Below are positions 44,089 to 52,519 of a stretch of DNA of 64,000 nucleotides, one piece after another. How positions within the stretch are numbered: the stretch's first letter is position 1; the number at the start of each line of letters is the position of its first letter. The stretch is from an uncultured Oscillospiraceae bacterium (lineage in GTDB: Bacteria > Bacillota > Clostridia > Oscillospirales > Acutalibacteraceae): contig UQFO01000011.1 of assembly GCA_900540275.1 (NCBI GenBank), positions 1-64,000 of the forward strand, in the 5' to 3' direction. A program made the translations under genes and the position numbers. Below the pieces are notes generated by a model that worked only from the letters and a program-made list of their open reading frames with translations, had not been told where the DNA came from and did no database searches.

Positions 44089-45333
44089 ATGGTACAGGTA
44101 GCAATTATGGGCTATGGAGTGGTAGGCTCCGGCGTTGCGGAAATTTTGCAGACGCACAAAAAAAGCCTGGAGAAAAAGGCGCAGGAGGAAATAGGAATCA
44201 AGTATATCCTTGATTTACGGGATTTCCCCGGCGACCCGCTTGCAGATAAATTCACCAAGGACTTTAACGATATATTGAACGACGGCGAGGTTTCCGTCGT
44301 CGTCGAGACGATGGGCGGCCTCTCATATGCCTACCAGTATGTAAAAAGCCTGCTGGAACACGGCAAGAGCGTCGTTACATCGAATAAAGAGCTGGTCGCC
44401 GCAAAAGGCGCGGAGCTTTTACAAATTGCGGCAGACAAAAACGTAAACTTCCTGTTTGAGGCAAGCGTCGGCGGCGGTATCCCGATTATCAGGCCCATAA
44501 GCCAGTGCCTTGCCGCAAACGAAATCGACCAGATTGCCGGTATTCTAAACGGAACGACAAACTTTATACTAACCAAGATGATACACGAGCAGATGGGCTT
44601 TGACGAGGCTTTAAAGCTTGCCCAGCAGCTCGGTTACGCGGAAAAAGACCCGACCGCTGATATTGAGGGCTTCGATTCCGTCCGGAAAATCTGCATCCTT
44701 GCGTCCCTTACCTTCGGCAAGCATGTCTATCCCGACAATATCCATACGGAGGGCATTACAAAAATTACGCCGGAGGATGTGGAGTACGCAGCCTCCTGGG
44801 GCGGTGTGATTAAGCTCATCGGCAGTGTGAAAATGCTTGAGGACGGGCGGATTGATATTTTCGTCTCCCCTATGTTTATTGAAAACGAAAGCCAGCTTGC
44901 GGGCGTGAGCGATGTATTCAACGGCATTATGGTGCGCGGCGACGCCACCGGCGACGTCGTGTTCTATGGTAAGGGCGCGGGCAAGCTTCCAACGGCAAGC
45001 GCCGTGGTCGCGGATGTAATCGACTGTATCAAGCACCGAAAACAGCGCAAATACCTTTACTGGACAGACAGCGAGGAAAACTATGTGCTCCCGTGGGAAG
45101 AAGGCACAGCCGCTATGTACATTAGGGCGTTTGCCCCAAACACCGACGAAACATATGTAAAAATCAAGGAAATTTTCGGCGAGGTGCAGATGCTCAGCCG
45201 GAACGGCGAGCAGGACGACGAATTTGCCTTTGTAACAGAAGAAAAAACGATTGGTGAAATACTGAAAGAGGCCGGTGCGTTTGAACAGGCAGGCGCGCGT
45301 ATCGTCTCTAAAATCAGAATTGGTGACCTTTAA
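44089..45333 (+). CDS. hom: Homoserine dehydrogenase
   Basis: NAD(P)-dependent reduction of aspartate semialdehyde to homoserine. The 414 residues contain the Rossmann GYGVVGSGVAE (about 7-17), catalytic GGGIPIIRP and NGTTNFILTKM blocks, and a C-terminal ACT domain (about 340-414) expected to bind threonine. The ATG at 44089 has AGAGG six bases upstream and gives the family N-terminus; a TATAAT at 44047-44052 probably belongs to its promoter. thrB begins two bases after its stop. Confidence 0.95.
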   Translation: MVQVAIMGYGVVGSGVAEILQTHKKSLEKKAQEEIGIKYILDLRDFPGDPLADKFTKDFNDILNDGEVSVVVETMGGLSYAYQYVKSLLEHGKSVVTSNKELVAAKGAELLQIAADKNVNFLFEASVGGGIPIIRPISQCLAANEIDQIAGILNGTTNFILTKMIHEQMGFDEALKLAQQLGYAEKDPTADIEGFDSVRKICILASLTFGKHVYPDNIHTEGITKITPEDVEYAASWGGVIKLIGSVKMLEDGRIDIFVSPMFIENESQLAGVSDVFNGIMVRGDATGDVVFYGKGAGKLPTASAVVADVIDCIKHRKQRKYLYWTDSEENYVLPWEEGTAAMYIRAFAPNTDETYVKIKEIFGEVQMLSRNGEQDDEFAFVTEEKTIGEILKEAGAFEQAGARIVSKIRIGDL

Positions 45334-45335
45334 AC

Positions 45336-46232
45336 ATGATTAGGATACAAGTACCGGCTACAAGCGCAAATTTAGGCTCAGGCTTTGACAGCCTGGGCAT
45401 TGCTTTGACTATGTATAACCAGGTTTATATGGAGGTCTGCGACCAAATCGACATTTCGTCGAATGACGGCGTCGATATCCCGACAGATGAATTAAACCTG
45501 ATTTACTGGTCGGCAAAACACCTGTATGAGGAGTGCGGCAAGAAGCTGCCCGGCCTAAAAATTATACAGGAAAACAACATTCCCATGACGCGTGGGCTCG
45601 GAAGCAGCAGCGCGTGTATCGTAGCAGGCCTGATTGGGGCGAACCGCTTTCTTGGCACTCCGCTGGGCGCGCAGGATTTAATTAATCTTGCCGCAAAAAT
45701 GGAAGGGCATCCCGACAACACCACGCCCGCGCTGATGGGCGGGCTCGTCACCTCCGCGATGGACGGCGGGCGTATTTACAGCGTAAGCGTCCCGGTCGCG
45801 CACAATATCCGGTTCGGCGTTTTCATCCCGCCATTTGAGCTGAAAACCGAGGTTGCAAGGGGCGTTTTGCCTGAACAATATTCAAGGGAGGACGCGGTAT
45901 ATAATTTGTCGCGCAGCGCGCTGATGACCTCTTCCCTCTTTTCAGGCAGCCTGCAGAACCTGCGCGTCGCCGTGCAGGATAAGCTGCACCAGCCGTACCG
46001 CAAATCGTTTATCCCCGGGCTTGATACCGTCTTTCGCTTAAGCTATGAGCTTGGCTCCTATGGTACATACATCAGCGGAGCGGGGCCGACCATCATATCG
46101 ATTACAGACGAAAAAGGAATCGGCGTTTTCAGGGAGCACGCCCTTTCTTCCCTTGAGGAAAAAGGCATCTCCGGCTGGCGGTTTGAAGAGCTGCGCGCAG
46201 ACAGCGCCGGTGCAAAAATTATGATTGATTAA
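45336..46232 (+). CDS. thrB: Homoserine kinase
   Basis: GHMP-family kinase of 298 residues phosphorylating homoserine on the way to threonine. N-terminal RIQVPATSANLGSGFDSLG and the ATP loop TRGLGSSSACIVAGL (about 85-99) are diagnostic. It is coupled to hom by a two-base gap. No thrC is nearby. Confidence 0.95.
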   Translation: MIRIQVPATSANLGSGFDSLGIALTMYNQVYMEVCDQIDISSNDGVDIPTDELNLIYWSAKHLYEECGKKLPGLKIIQENNIPMTRGLGSSSACIVAGLIGANRFLGTPLGAQDLINLAAKMEGHPDNTTPALMGGLVTSAMDGGRIYSVSVPVAHNIRFGVFIPPFELKTEVARGVLPEQYSREDAVYNLSRSALMTSSLFSGSLQNLRVAVQDKLHQPYRKSFIPGLDTVFRLSYELGSYGTYISGAGPTIISITDEKGIGVFREHALSSLEEKGISGWRFEELRADSAGAKIMID

Positions 46233-46242
46233 GCTTTCCATA

Positions 46243-46271
46243 TTGACATTTTCTTTGCTACCCCTTACAAT
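46243..46271 (+). promoter_or_regulatory. Promoter of lysC
   Basis: TTGACA, 17 bases, TACAAT in the hom-thrB/lysC gap. The leader of about 55 bases is too short for a lysine riboswitch. Confidence 0.8.
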
Positions 46272-46331
46272 CTTTTCTGGATATTTTTGTTCAAAAACCC
46301 TATGGGGTTCCAATACACTGGAGGTATTCAA

Positions 46332-47540
46332 ATGAGCCTAATCGTACAGAAATTCGGCGGCAGCTCCGTTGCCAATGCCGAGCGCGTTTTCAACGTCGCC
46401 CGCATTGTGACGGATACCTATAAAAAGGGAAACAGCGTCGTCGTTGTCGTATCCGCGCAGGGCGACACCACGGACGACCTAATCGCCAAAGCGGAAGAAA
46501 TCAACCCGAACGCTTCAAAAAGGGAACGCGATATGCTTTTATCGGCTGGCGAACAAATTTCGATTTCCCTGCTTGCCATGGCGATTGAAAAACTTGGCTG
46601 TCCTGTCCTTTCCCTGCTTGGCTGGCAGGCCGGATTTCAGACGACCTCCGCACATACGAACGCGCGGATTAAACGGATTGAAACGGAGCGCATACAGCGC
46701 GCAATTGACAAAAACAGTATTGTTATCGTCGCGGGCTTTCAGGGACTCGACCGCTACAACGATGTTACGACGCTTGGCCGGGGCGGTTCTGACACAAGCG
46801 CCGTTGCAATCGCGGCTGCCATGCACGCCGACCTTTGCCAGATTTACACAGACGTGGAGGGTGTTTATACCGCCGACCCGCGCAAAATCAAAAACGCGCA
46901 GAAGCTCAAGGAAATCTCTTATGATGAAATGCTGGAGCTTGCGACCCTGGGAGCGCAGGTGCTTCATAACCGCAGCGTAGAAATGGCCAAAAAATATAAT
47001 ATCGAGCTCGAGGTGCTTTCAAGCCTGACTTGCGCACCCGGCACCATTGTTAAGGAGGCAGTTAATGTGGAAGAAATGTTGATAAGCGGTGTAGCGAAGG
47101 ATACCGACGTAGCGAGGATATCGGTTACGGGCGTACCCGACAGGCCGGGCCTTGCGTTTAAAATGTTCTCTAAGCTTTCCGCAAAGGATATCAATGTCGA
47201 CGTCATTCTCCAGTCTATCGGGCGGGACGACACAAAGGACATTTCCTTCACGGTTGCCAAGGAAAAGGGCGGCGAAGCGGTCGAAATTTTAGGCGAATAC
47301 ATTAAAACCATCGGTGCGAAGAATGTATTGTATGACGATAAGGTCGCAAAAATTTCCATTGTCGGCGCGGGTATGGAAAGCCATGCGGGCGTCGCTTCCA
47401 AAATGTTTGAAGCGCTTTATGACGCGCAGATAAATATCCAGATGATTTCGACCAGTGAAATCAAGGTTTCCGTCCTGATTGACGTAAACGACGCGGACCG
47501 CGCCGTCAGCGCAATCCACGCCAGATTCTTTGGCGAATAA
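46332..47540 (+). CDS. lysC: Aspartokinase
   Basis: First enzyme of the aspartate pathway; 402 residues. The kinase domain opens VQKFGGSSVANAERV and has TTLGRGGSDTSAVAIAAA (about 148-166). Two ACT domains fill the C-terminal 150 residues and bind the feedback amino acid. The start at 46332 follows TGGAGG. As in B. subtilis aspartokinase II, a second start inside the gene could produce the ACT part alone as a beta subunit (see 47052-47078). Confidence 0.95.
   Translation: MSLIVQKFGGSSVANAERVFNVARIVTDTYKKGNSVVVVVSAQGDTTDDLIAKAEEINPNASKRERDMLLSAGEQISISLLAMAIEKLGCPVLSLLGWQAGFQTTSAHTNARIKRIETERIQRAIDKNSIVIVAGFQGLDRYNDVTTLGRGGSDTSAVAIAAAMHADLCQIYTDVEGVYTADPRKIKNAQKLKEISYDEMLELATLGAQVLHNRSVEMAKKYNIELEVLSSLTCAPGTIVKEAVNVEEMLISGVAKDTDVARISVTGVPDRPGLAFKMFSKLSAKDINVDVILQSIGRDDTKDISFTVAKEKGGEAVEILGEYIKTIGAKNVLYDDKVAKISIVGAGMESHAGVASKMFEALYDAQINIQMISTSEIKVSVLIDVNDADRAVSAIHARFFGE
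47052..47078 (+). promoter_or_regulatory. Internal ribosome site and start in lysC
   Basis: AAGGAGG lies eight bases before an in-frame GTG (47067), with an in-frame ATG two codons later. Translation from the GTG would give a 157-residue protein made of the two ACT domains, close to the size of the B. subtilis beta subunit. Confidence 0.7.
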
Positions 47541-47554
47541 GCGCAAATTTTAAA

Positions 47555-47583
47555 TTGACAAATGCATTGCCGCATGATATAAT
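47555..47583 (+). promoter_or_regulatory. Promoter of tRNA-Pro
   Basis: TTGACA, 17 bases, TATAAT, both perfect. A stem-loop CGGTGGCG-N7-CGCCACCG (47591-47613) lies in the precursor between promoter and tRNA. Confidence 0.85.
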
Positions 47584-47621
47584 CATAAAACGGTGGCGGA
47601 TAATACGCCACCGTAAATTAT

Positions 47622-47698
47622 CCGGGTGTAGCGCAGTTTGGTAGCGCGCTTGAATGGGGTTCAAGAGGCCGCTGGTTCGACTCCAGTCACTCGGACCA
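47622..47698 (+). tRNA. tRNA-Pro (anticodon GGG)
   Basis: A full cloverleaf of 77 bases including encoded CCA. The acceptor CCGGGTG/CACTCGG has one G-U pair. The anticodon stem is CTTGA/TCAAG with loop ATGGGGT, anticodon GGG at 47656-47658, reading CCC and CCU. The T-loop GGTTCGACTCC is normal. Confidence 0.95.
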
Positions 47699-47701
47699 AA
47701 T

Positions 47702-47750
47702 AAAACCTTTGAAAACGACTTATTTATGCCGTTTTCAAAGGTTTTTCTTT
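47702..47750 (+). terminator. Terminator of tRNA-Pro
   Basis: AAAACCTTTGAAAACG and its complement with a 12-base loop, then TTTTCTTTTTT. From 47751 to 47913 nothing else is seen. Confidence 0.9.
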
Positions 47751-47913
47751 TTTCATTATAAGCCGAACATTTATTCTAAATCACTATAAAAACAGGGAAA
47801 ATAATTGACGGTTACTACAAGAATCTGCTTGATTTCAGCACAATGGAAGCCATGTATCTAACAACCATCAAAGCAACCATTGTTATTGTTGTGAGTCCCT
47901 TTAAAAATGGTAC

Positions 47914-50900
47914 TCAGCCCCCTCCAAAATAACCGATTAAAATTTCCTTGATATAATGATACCGGCGCGCATACGAGTTCTCTACACGAATCAGCTCAAA
48001 GTTGTGCTGTTTGCAAATTTCCTGTTTCTTGCGGTCGCGCTTTTTTACGGTCGCGTCTTCTGCATGCTCCTTGCCGTCCAGCTCGATTGCCAGTACCGGA
48101 ATCTCCATTTTATCAACGGTTCTTTCATAAACGACAAAATCAAAACGTCCCGTGTAGAATAAATCAGAATAGGACGGATTATCCCGGAATACGTGTGCCA
48201 CTGAAACCTCTTTGTGAATGACATACCGGTGCTCCGCCGGTAAAATATTTTTCATGGCATGATTGAGATTTTCTAAAAACGCCGCTTCTGTCTCCGTACT
48301 GTATGGCTTAATTCCCAATGCTCTGGAAAACGCCGTGCGCTGCGTTACTTTTGACGTCCCTTTTGTACGCACATAATCAATCAGCTCATAAAGGTCGTCG
48401 TCGCTGTCGTTATGGAGCCGGTCAAGATTTTTACCGCTTGCCAAGACGACGAGCTTCTCTTTCGGACGCGATACCGCAACATTAATCAGCTCTTTGTTGT
48501 TTTTCAGCCAATCGTAGGTACGCTGGTGTGTCTGGTCGGTAATGCCGAGGGAAAACAGGATAACGTCTTTTTCATCGCCCTGAAAGGCATGGACTGTACC
48601 GCAGGTTACATCGGCATAGCCGTATTCACGCAGGCCTTCGTTGATAAGCTTGCGCTGATTGGCAAACGGCGTGATAATTCCAATTTTTTTGCCGCGGTTT
48701 TGGCCAATATAATTTAAAACCTGCTGCACCTCGCTGGGTGATGTGTTTTTAACGCTTGTCGCAGCGTCCTGCATATCAACGTAAACAAGTGGCTCTTCCC
48801 CAGCCGCGCGGCTCTCGATTTTCAGTTTGCCGTTATAATATTTTTTATTATTGAATTCTATAATTTTCGGGTGGCACCGGTAATGGTGCCGCAGAAGCAC
48901 CTCGTCGCTGACCGCGTCGCAGGCAAGGTATGTTTTATAAATGGAATTGGATATGTAATCATATTCCTCCGATACGGCATATTTTTTGCGAAGTTTCTGA
49001 TTCACCGCCGGATCGAGCAGGATAACGGGATTAAGCTGCTGCGGGTCGCCCACCAGCATCAAATTGTTCCCACGGACAACCGGTACCAGCGATACCGCCG
49101 TATTGCACTGGCTCGCCTCGTCCATAATCACCATATCGAAATACGGCTTTGGCCCGCCTATCCTGTGCGCTGAAATGCAGGTGGTCGCGACAATCGGAAA
49201 AACACGCAAAAACTTTTTGACGTTTTCCTCTGAACTTAAGTATTGATGGAAAGCCTGCACACGCTCTTCTTCGTCAGCCTCCAAATATAAAATATCGAGT
49301 AAATCCTTATTTTTGGGCTCATCGAGGCGTTTGATGTATTTCGCCGAAGTATAATACAAATATTTTTTGAACTCTTCCGTGTCGTCTGTCAGCAGCTTTA
49401 AAGCGTCCTCATCCCGAATTTCACCGATTTCCTTGAGACGCGCATCAATTGCGGCCAACTGCCGGCCGTGGAGCTCATATTGGAAATGGAGCTGTTTATT
49501 CGCGTTTAGAAGGCTTTCAACCACCTCCCGGCGTTCGCGCAGGTCCAGAATTTCTTCATATTGCTTAAGCAGGCTTGTAAGCTGCTGCGTCTGCCTGATT
49601 TTTGCATCGCGGTTTTTATTCAGGGTCTGGTCAAAAATATTGAGAGAACGTGTTTTTTCATATAACTGCCGCATAAAACGCAGGGCCTCACAAACCTTTT
49701 CCTGATTTCCAAGCCGTACCATCGGAAAAGGAATCGTCGTGTTTTTATATGGCAGTCCCTGCAAACGGTCGAAAACCCCGTCAATCGGATGGTTGTTAAA
49801 CGATGCAAACAGAACCGTACGCCCATTGAAAAAAGCGGTCAAAATTGTATTGAGAATCGTATTGGTCTTACCCGTTCCCGGCGGGCCCTGTACATAAGAC
49901 AGCGGATATTTCATGGCGTTGTTGATTGCCAAAAGCTGGTCGAGGTTGACGCGCTTGTCGAGCAAAGCGGGCGGATAGTCTTTACGCCTTACAGGGCGCT
50001 TTAAAAAATCGCCAAAAAATGCTTTGACCGGTATTGTCGCATTGTCTTCATGGTACATGCCGAGGATTGCGCCGTATTCTTTGTTCAGGTCCAGCGGAAA
50101 GTCCATACCAATTGCAATAAGGTAAGGCATATCGTCCACACCTTGAATTTGGCGGTTATTCTTTGTGATACAATCTTTGATTTGCTCCGCGTTTTTTTTA
50201 AAATCATTGAGCAAATCGTATTCATCCACATCCAAAAACTGCCTGATACTCTGCTTTTCCCCATCAATCGTAAATTCCCGGCAGACGGTAATCTCATCAT
50301 CCGCGCGCAGGCTTTTATGCTTTACATCCAAATGGAGCTTTTGATAAGCCAGAACATACAGCCCTTGCCTTTTCGGAATACTGCAAACATTCAGCGCCAG
50401 CTGTTTTATCCGCGCCGCGTTTTTTTTCTTTGTTTCCGTGTATTGAAAATACTTTACAATTTCACAAAATTGCGCGTCATCCAGCGTATAATCCCCGTGC
50501 GCAAAGCTGTCGCCGTCCAGACGTTCGATTAAAGCGTAATCGCATTGGTAAGGAATTGCGTCCATACGGTAGCAGTCCGCCAGATAATTGAGAATCTGTA
50601 AATTTGGCACATGCTCAAAAAGTGTCCGGTATTTATGGGGATTGCAGCGAATATCGTCTACCAGCTGCTGATTGACTGGGCAATAGGTTCCCTCTAAAAC
50701 GGAAGAAGACAGGATAGAATCGATATATATCGTTAAATTCAGAACCGTAAGCCTTCCCAGGTGCAGCCCATCAACCGTCAGGCTGCGGCGGGAAAAATCG
50801 AGCCCCTTTATTCCAATCCAATATTTTGTCTCTTGCCCATCCTTATTTTTATACGCGATACTTAGCCATTTTCCTTCATGAATTGCTCTGAAAATGTCTT

Positions 50901-50916
50901 TACAGACGCCGTTCAC
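47914..50916 (-). CDS. SF1 helicase fused to a PD-(D/E)XK-like nuclease
   Basis: A 1000-residue multidomain protein. The N-terminus (about 5-60: AIHEGKWLSIAYKNKDGQET then GLHLGRL) has the look of a WYL-type ligand domain. Walker A GPPGTGKT is at 344-351 of a Dna2/UPF1-type SF1 helicase; a coiled coil follows (about 430-505); then Walker B MVIMDEASQC (595-604), VGDPQQLNP (622-630), GTVHAFQGDEKD and INVAVSRPKEKL. The C-terminal domain (about 870-1000) shows D926 in GRFDFVV, E945-x-D947 in AIELDGKEH and K963/K964, a PD-(D/E)XK or DUF2726-like nuclease. Start GTG at 50916 with GGAGG. It has no operon partner. A defence or repair role is plausible but unproven. Confidence 0.8.
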   Translation of the reverse strand: MNGVCKDIFRAIHEGKWLSIAYKNKDGQETKYWIGIKGLDFSRRSLTVDGLHLGRLTVLNLTIYIDSILSSSVLEGTYCPVNQQLVDDIRCNPHKYRTLFEHVPNLQILNYLADCYRMDAIPYQCDYALIERLDGDSFAHGDYTLDDAQFCEIVKYFQYTETKKKNAARIKQLALNVCSIPKRQGLYVLAYQKLHLDVKHKSLRADDEITVCREFTIDGEKQSIRQFLDVDEYDLLNDFKKNAEQIKDCITKNNRQIQGVDDMPYLIAIGMDFPLDLNKEYGAILGMYHEDNATIPVKAFFGDFLKRPVRRKDYPPALLDKRVNLDQLLAINNAMKYPLSYVQGPPGTGKTNTILNTILTAFFNGRTVLFASFNNHPIDGVFDRLQGLPYKNTTIPFPMVRLGNQEKVCEALRFMRQLYEKTRSLNIFDQTLNKNRDAKIRQTQQLTSLLKQYEEILDLRERREVVESLLNANKQLHFQYELHGRQLAAIDARLKEIGEIRDEDALKLLTDDTEEFKKYLYYTSAKYIKRLDEPKNKDLLDILYLEADEEERVQAFHQYLSSEENVKKFLRVFPIVATTCISAHRIGGPKPYFDMVIMDEASQCNTAVSLVPVVRGNNLMLVGDPQQLNPVILLDPAVNQKLRKKYAVSEEYDYISNSIYKTYLACDAVSDEVLLRHHYRCHPKIIEFNNKKYYNGKLKIESRAAGEEPLVYVDMQDAATSVKNTSPSEVQQVLNYIGQNRGKKIGIITPFANQRKLINEGLREYGYADVTCGTVHAFQGDEKDVILFSLGITDQTHQRTYDWLKNNKELINVAVSRPKEKLVVLASGKNLDRLHNDSDDDLYELIDYVRTKGTSKVTQRTAFSRALGIKPYSTETEAAFLENLNHAMKNILPAEHRYVIHKEVSVAHVFRDNPSYSDLFYTGRFDFVVYERTVDKMEIPVLAIELDGKEHAEDATVKKRDRKKQEICKQHNFELIRVENSYARRYHYIKEILIGYFGGG

Positions 50917-50961
50917 TTCTCCGCCTCCTTTGCCGCCGCCGGAATAAAACGATGCTATATC

Positions 50962-51000
50962 ATTATATTTGAACTATAAAACCAGTTTACTTGGTTTTAT
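50962..51000 (-). promoter_or_regulatory. Promoter with inverted repeat before the helicase gene
   Basis: On the minus strand a TATAAT (50967-50962) lacks a -35. In its place lies a perfect inverted repeat, ATAAAACCA-N7-TGGTTTTAT (50976-51000). This suggests control by a DNA-binding protein. From 51001 to 51235 nothing else is recognised. Confidence 0.5.
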
Positions 51001-51235
51001 TCAAAATTTCAACATTAAAATTAAACAAATTGCATAATTACAAAACAATTTACAGCATTAAACGGCATTATAGCTGTATATCAGTAATCTATTTTTATCA
51101 GCCGCTTTGTAAATAACTTTCGTATTTGCAGAATGTACCTCTGGTAAACCAGTTGCTGTATAAGTGTTTTATACCAAATCAGAAGCGCTGTTCCTTTTTC
51201 TATCTTGTAGATTCCTACGGAAAATGGAAAAACGC

Positions 51236-51264
51236 TTGACAAATTCTTACAGTCCCCATATAAT
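51236..51264 (+). promoter_or_regulatory. Promoter of the riboswitch-controlled gene
   Basis: TTGACA, 17 bases, TATAAT, both perfect. Transcription should start near 51271, directly before the aptamer. Confidence 0.9.
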
Positions 51265-51278
51265 AAAAATATAAATGA

Positions 51279-51351
51279 ATTTGGCAAAGTCAGTGAAAGC
51301 TGATGACGCAAAGCTATGAGTCTACGGCAAATAATGCTACGATTGTCAAGC
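51279..51351 (+). promoter_or_regulatory. Cyclic di-GMP-I (GEMM) riboswitch
   Basis: Diagnostic core elements appear in order: GGCAAA (51283-51288), a GAAA tetraloop capping P2 (51295-51298), GACGCAAAGC (51305-51314), GTCTA (51320-51324) and a closing TGTCAA (51344-51349) that pairs with TTGGCA (51281-51286) to make P1. A terminator starts inside the 3' side of P1, so ligand binding should set read-through into the gene at 51398. The ON or OFF sense cannot be told by eye. The 3',3'-cGAMP-responding GEMM variant is the main alternative. Confidence 0.88.
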
Positions 51352-51384
51352 TGCAAACCCAAACGGTTTGCAGCTTCTTTTTTT
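51348..51384 (+). terminator. Riboswitch terminator
   Basis: AAGCTGCAAACC pairs with GGTTTGCAGCTT around a five-base loop, then TTCTTTTTTT. Its first bases overlap the 3' strand of riboswitch P1. The downstream ribosome site GGAGGAG follows directly. Confidence 0.9.
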
Positions 51385-51397
51385 GGAGGAGAACGCT

Positions 51398-52456
51398 ATG
51401 AAAAAAACAGTTTCTGTCATCCTGGCACTTTCGGTCATAATGGGATTATTCCTATGCTTTCCCACAGCGGGCGCGCAGACGCTCGACAAGGATAAAATCA
51501 AACCCGGCGACGTGGTAGACGCTGTAAAATACGATGTGGCTTCCGGAACGTACACCTATGGTACGATATCTATTAAGTCACATACCCCGGAGGGTGTCTC
51601 CACCGCATACAATGTTCTTGATGAAAACAATTTCAAGGCGTCTGAGGGCACTGTCAGCGACACCATCAAAAATAAAATTTCTATGATTGAGCAGAGCACC
51701 AACACCGTGTTTGAAAACCGCAGAAACGAAGTAAATCTCGGTAAATTTGGGCGCGTCGATTCTGAATCGTGGAAATATTCGGTAGCCATCGCCCCTTATG
51801 TCATTCCCATGCTGGAAGCACAGGGTTTCTCACGTGATGAAAACATATGGATGGCATACGGCAACGGCAAGGGTACTGTTCTCAAGGTCTGGATTACCGT
51901 AAATACCGCGGATACAGCGCCCACAGGCGAGAAAATAAATGTCGGCGTTGTTACGCCGAAGAAAATGTCTATCCGCCTGCAGGACGGCAGCATCCTTAAA
52001 ACCGGCGACTCCTTTGACATAGCGGCAGGCCAGACCATTAAATTCCAGATGTGCTCAAATAACTGGGATAACGATATTTATGACGACAACGGTAACGGCC
52101 TTGCCGGAACGGTCGTATATTCCGTCTCTGTCTCCAGCCGGTACGATGAAAGAAGCTACGACCCGGACAGCAAGACCTTTATCCTCCCCAAGGGCGACCC
52201 TGTCCTGAGGACGGACGTCAATTCCTGCTTTATGGCTTATAAATACCATTTCAGGAAAGGCGACTACAATAAACAGACCGGTATTTCAAACGTTGTAAAC
52301 ACGCCGCTTGAAAGCTTGTCCGTTAACCTCCCGCTCGGCTCTACCATCACATCCGACGCATACAAGGCGTTCAATCAGATAGACACCGCACGCGTCTTTA
52401 TTGAAACCGGCGAGGATAAAACCCTCTCCTATACCGACTATTATTGGGAATACTGA
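51398..52456 (+). CDS. Unrecognised secreted protein under c-di-GMP control
   Basis: A 352-residue protein with a clear signal peptide (MKKTVSVILALSVIMGLFL, cleavage near AGA-QT). No known family is recognised. The mature part is rich in beta-like stretches, Asp, Asn and Thr. A middle segment with DNDIYDDNGNGLAG resembles a calcium-binding loop, and there are only two cysteines. There is no LPxTG, TM helix or wall-binding repeat. The riboswitch implies a role in the sessile/motile switch (matrix, adhesion or surface remodelling), which is inference. It is monocistronic. Confidence 0.8.
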   Translation: MKKTVSVILALSVIMGLFLCFPTAGAQTLDKDKIKPGDVVDAVKYDVASGTYTYGTISIKSHTPEGVSTAYNVLDENNFKASEGTVSDTIKNKISMIEQSTNTVFENRRNEVNLGKFGRVDSESWKYSVAIAPYVIPMLEAQGFSRDENIWMAYGNGKGTVLKVWITVNTADTAPTGEKINVGVVTPKKMSIRLQDGSILKTGDSFDIAAGQTIKFQMCSNNWDNDIYDDNGNGLAGTVVYSVSVSSRYDERSYDPDSKTFILPKGDPVLRTDVNSCFMAYKYHFRKGDYNKQTGISNVVNTPLESLSVNLPLGSTITSDAYKAFNQIDTARVFIETGEDKTLSYTDYYWEY

Positions 52457-52474
52457 TTTTTAAAAAAATAATAT

Positions 52475-52510
52475 GCGCGCCGTTTCTCATGAAGCGGCGC
52501 GCTGTTTTTG
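52475..52510. terminator. Terminator between convergent genes
   Basis: GCGCGCCG / CGGCGCGC stem with further pairing toward the loop, then TGTTTTTG. On the minus strand an AT-rich, T-run tail follows as well. Confidence 0.85.
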
Positions 52511-52519
52511 TTTATGGAA

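Noticed and set aside
46233..46331. Lysine riboswitch before lysC
   Set aside because: Only about 55 bases lie between the predicted start of transcription and the start codon; no lysine-aptamer motif is visible.
47622..51000. Integrative element inserted at tRNA-Pro
   Set aside because: No integrase, and I found no second copy of the tRNA 3' end flanking the helicase gene.
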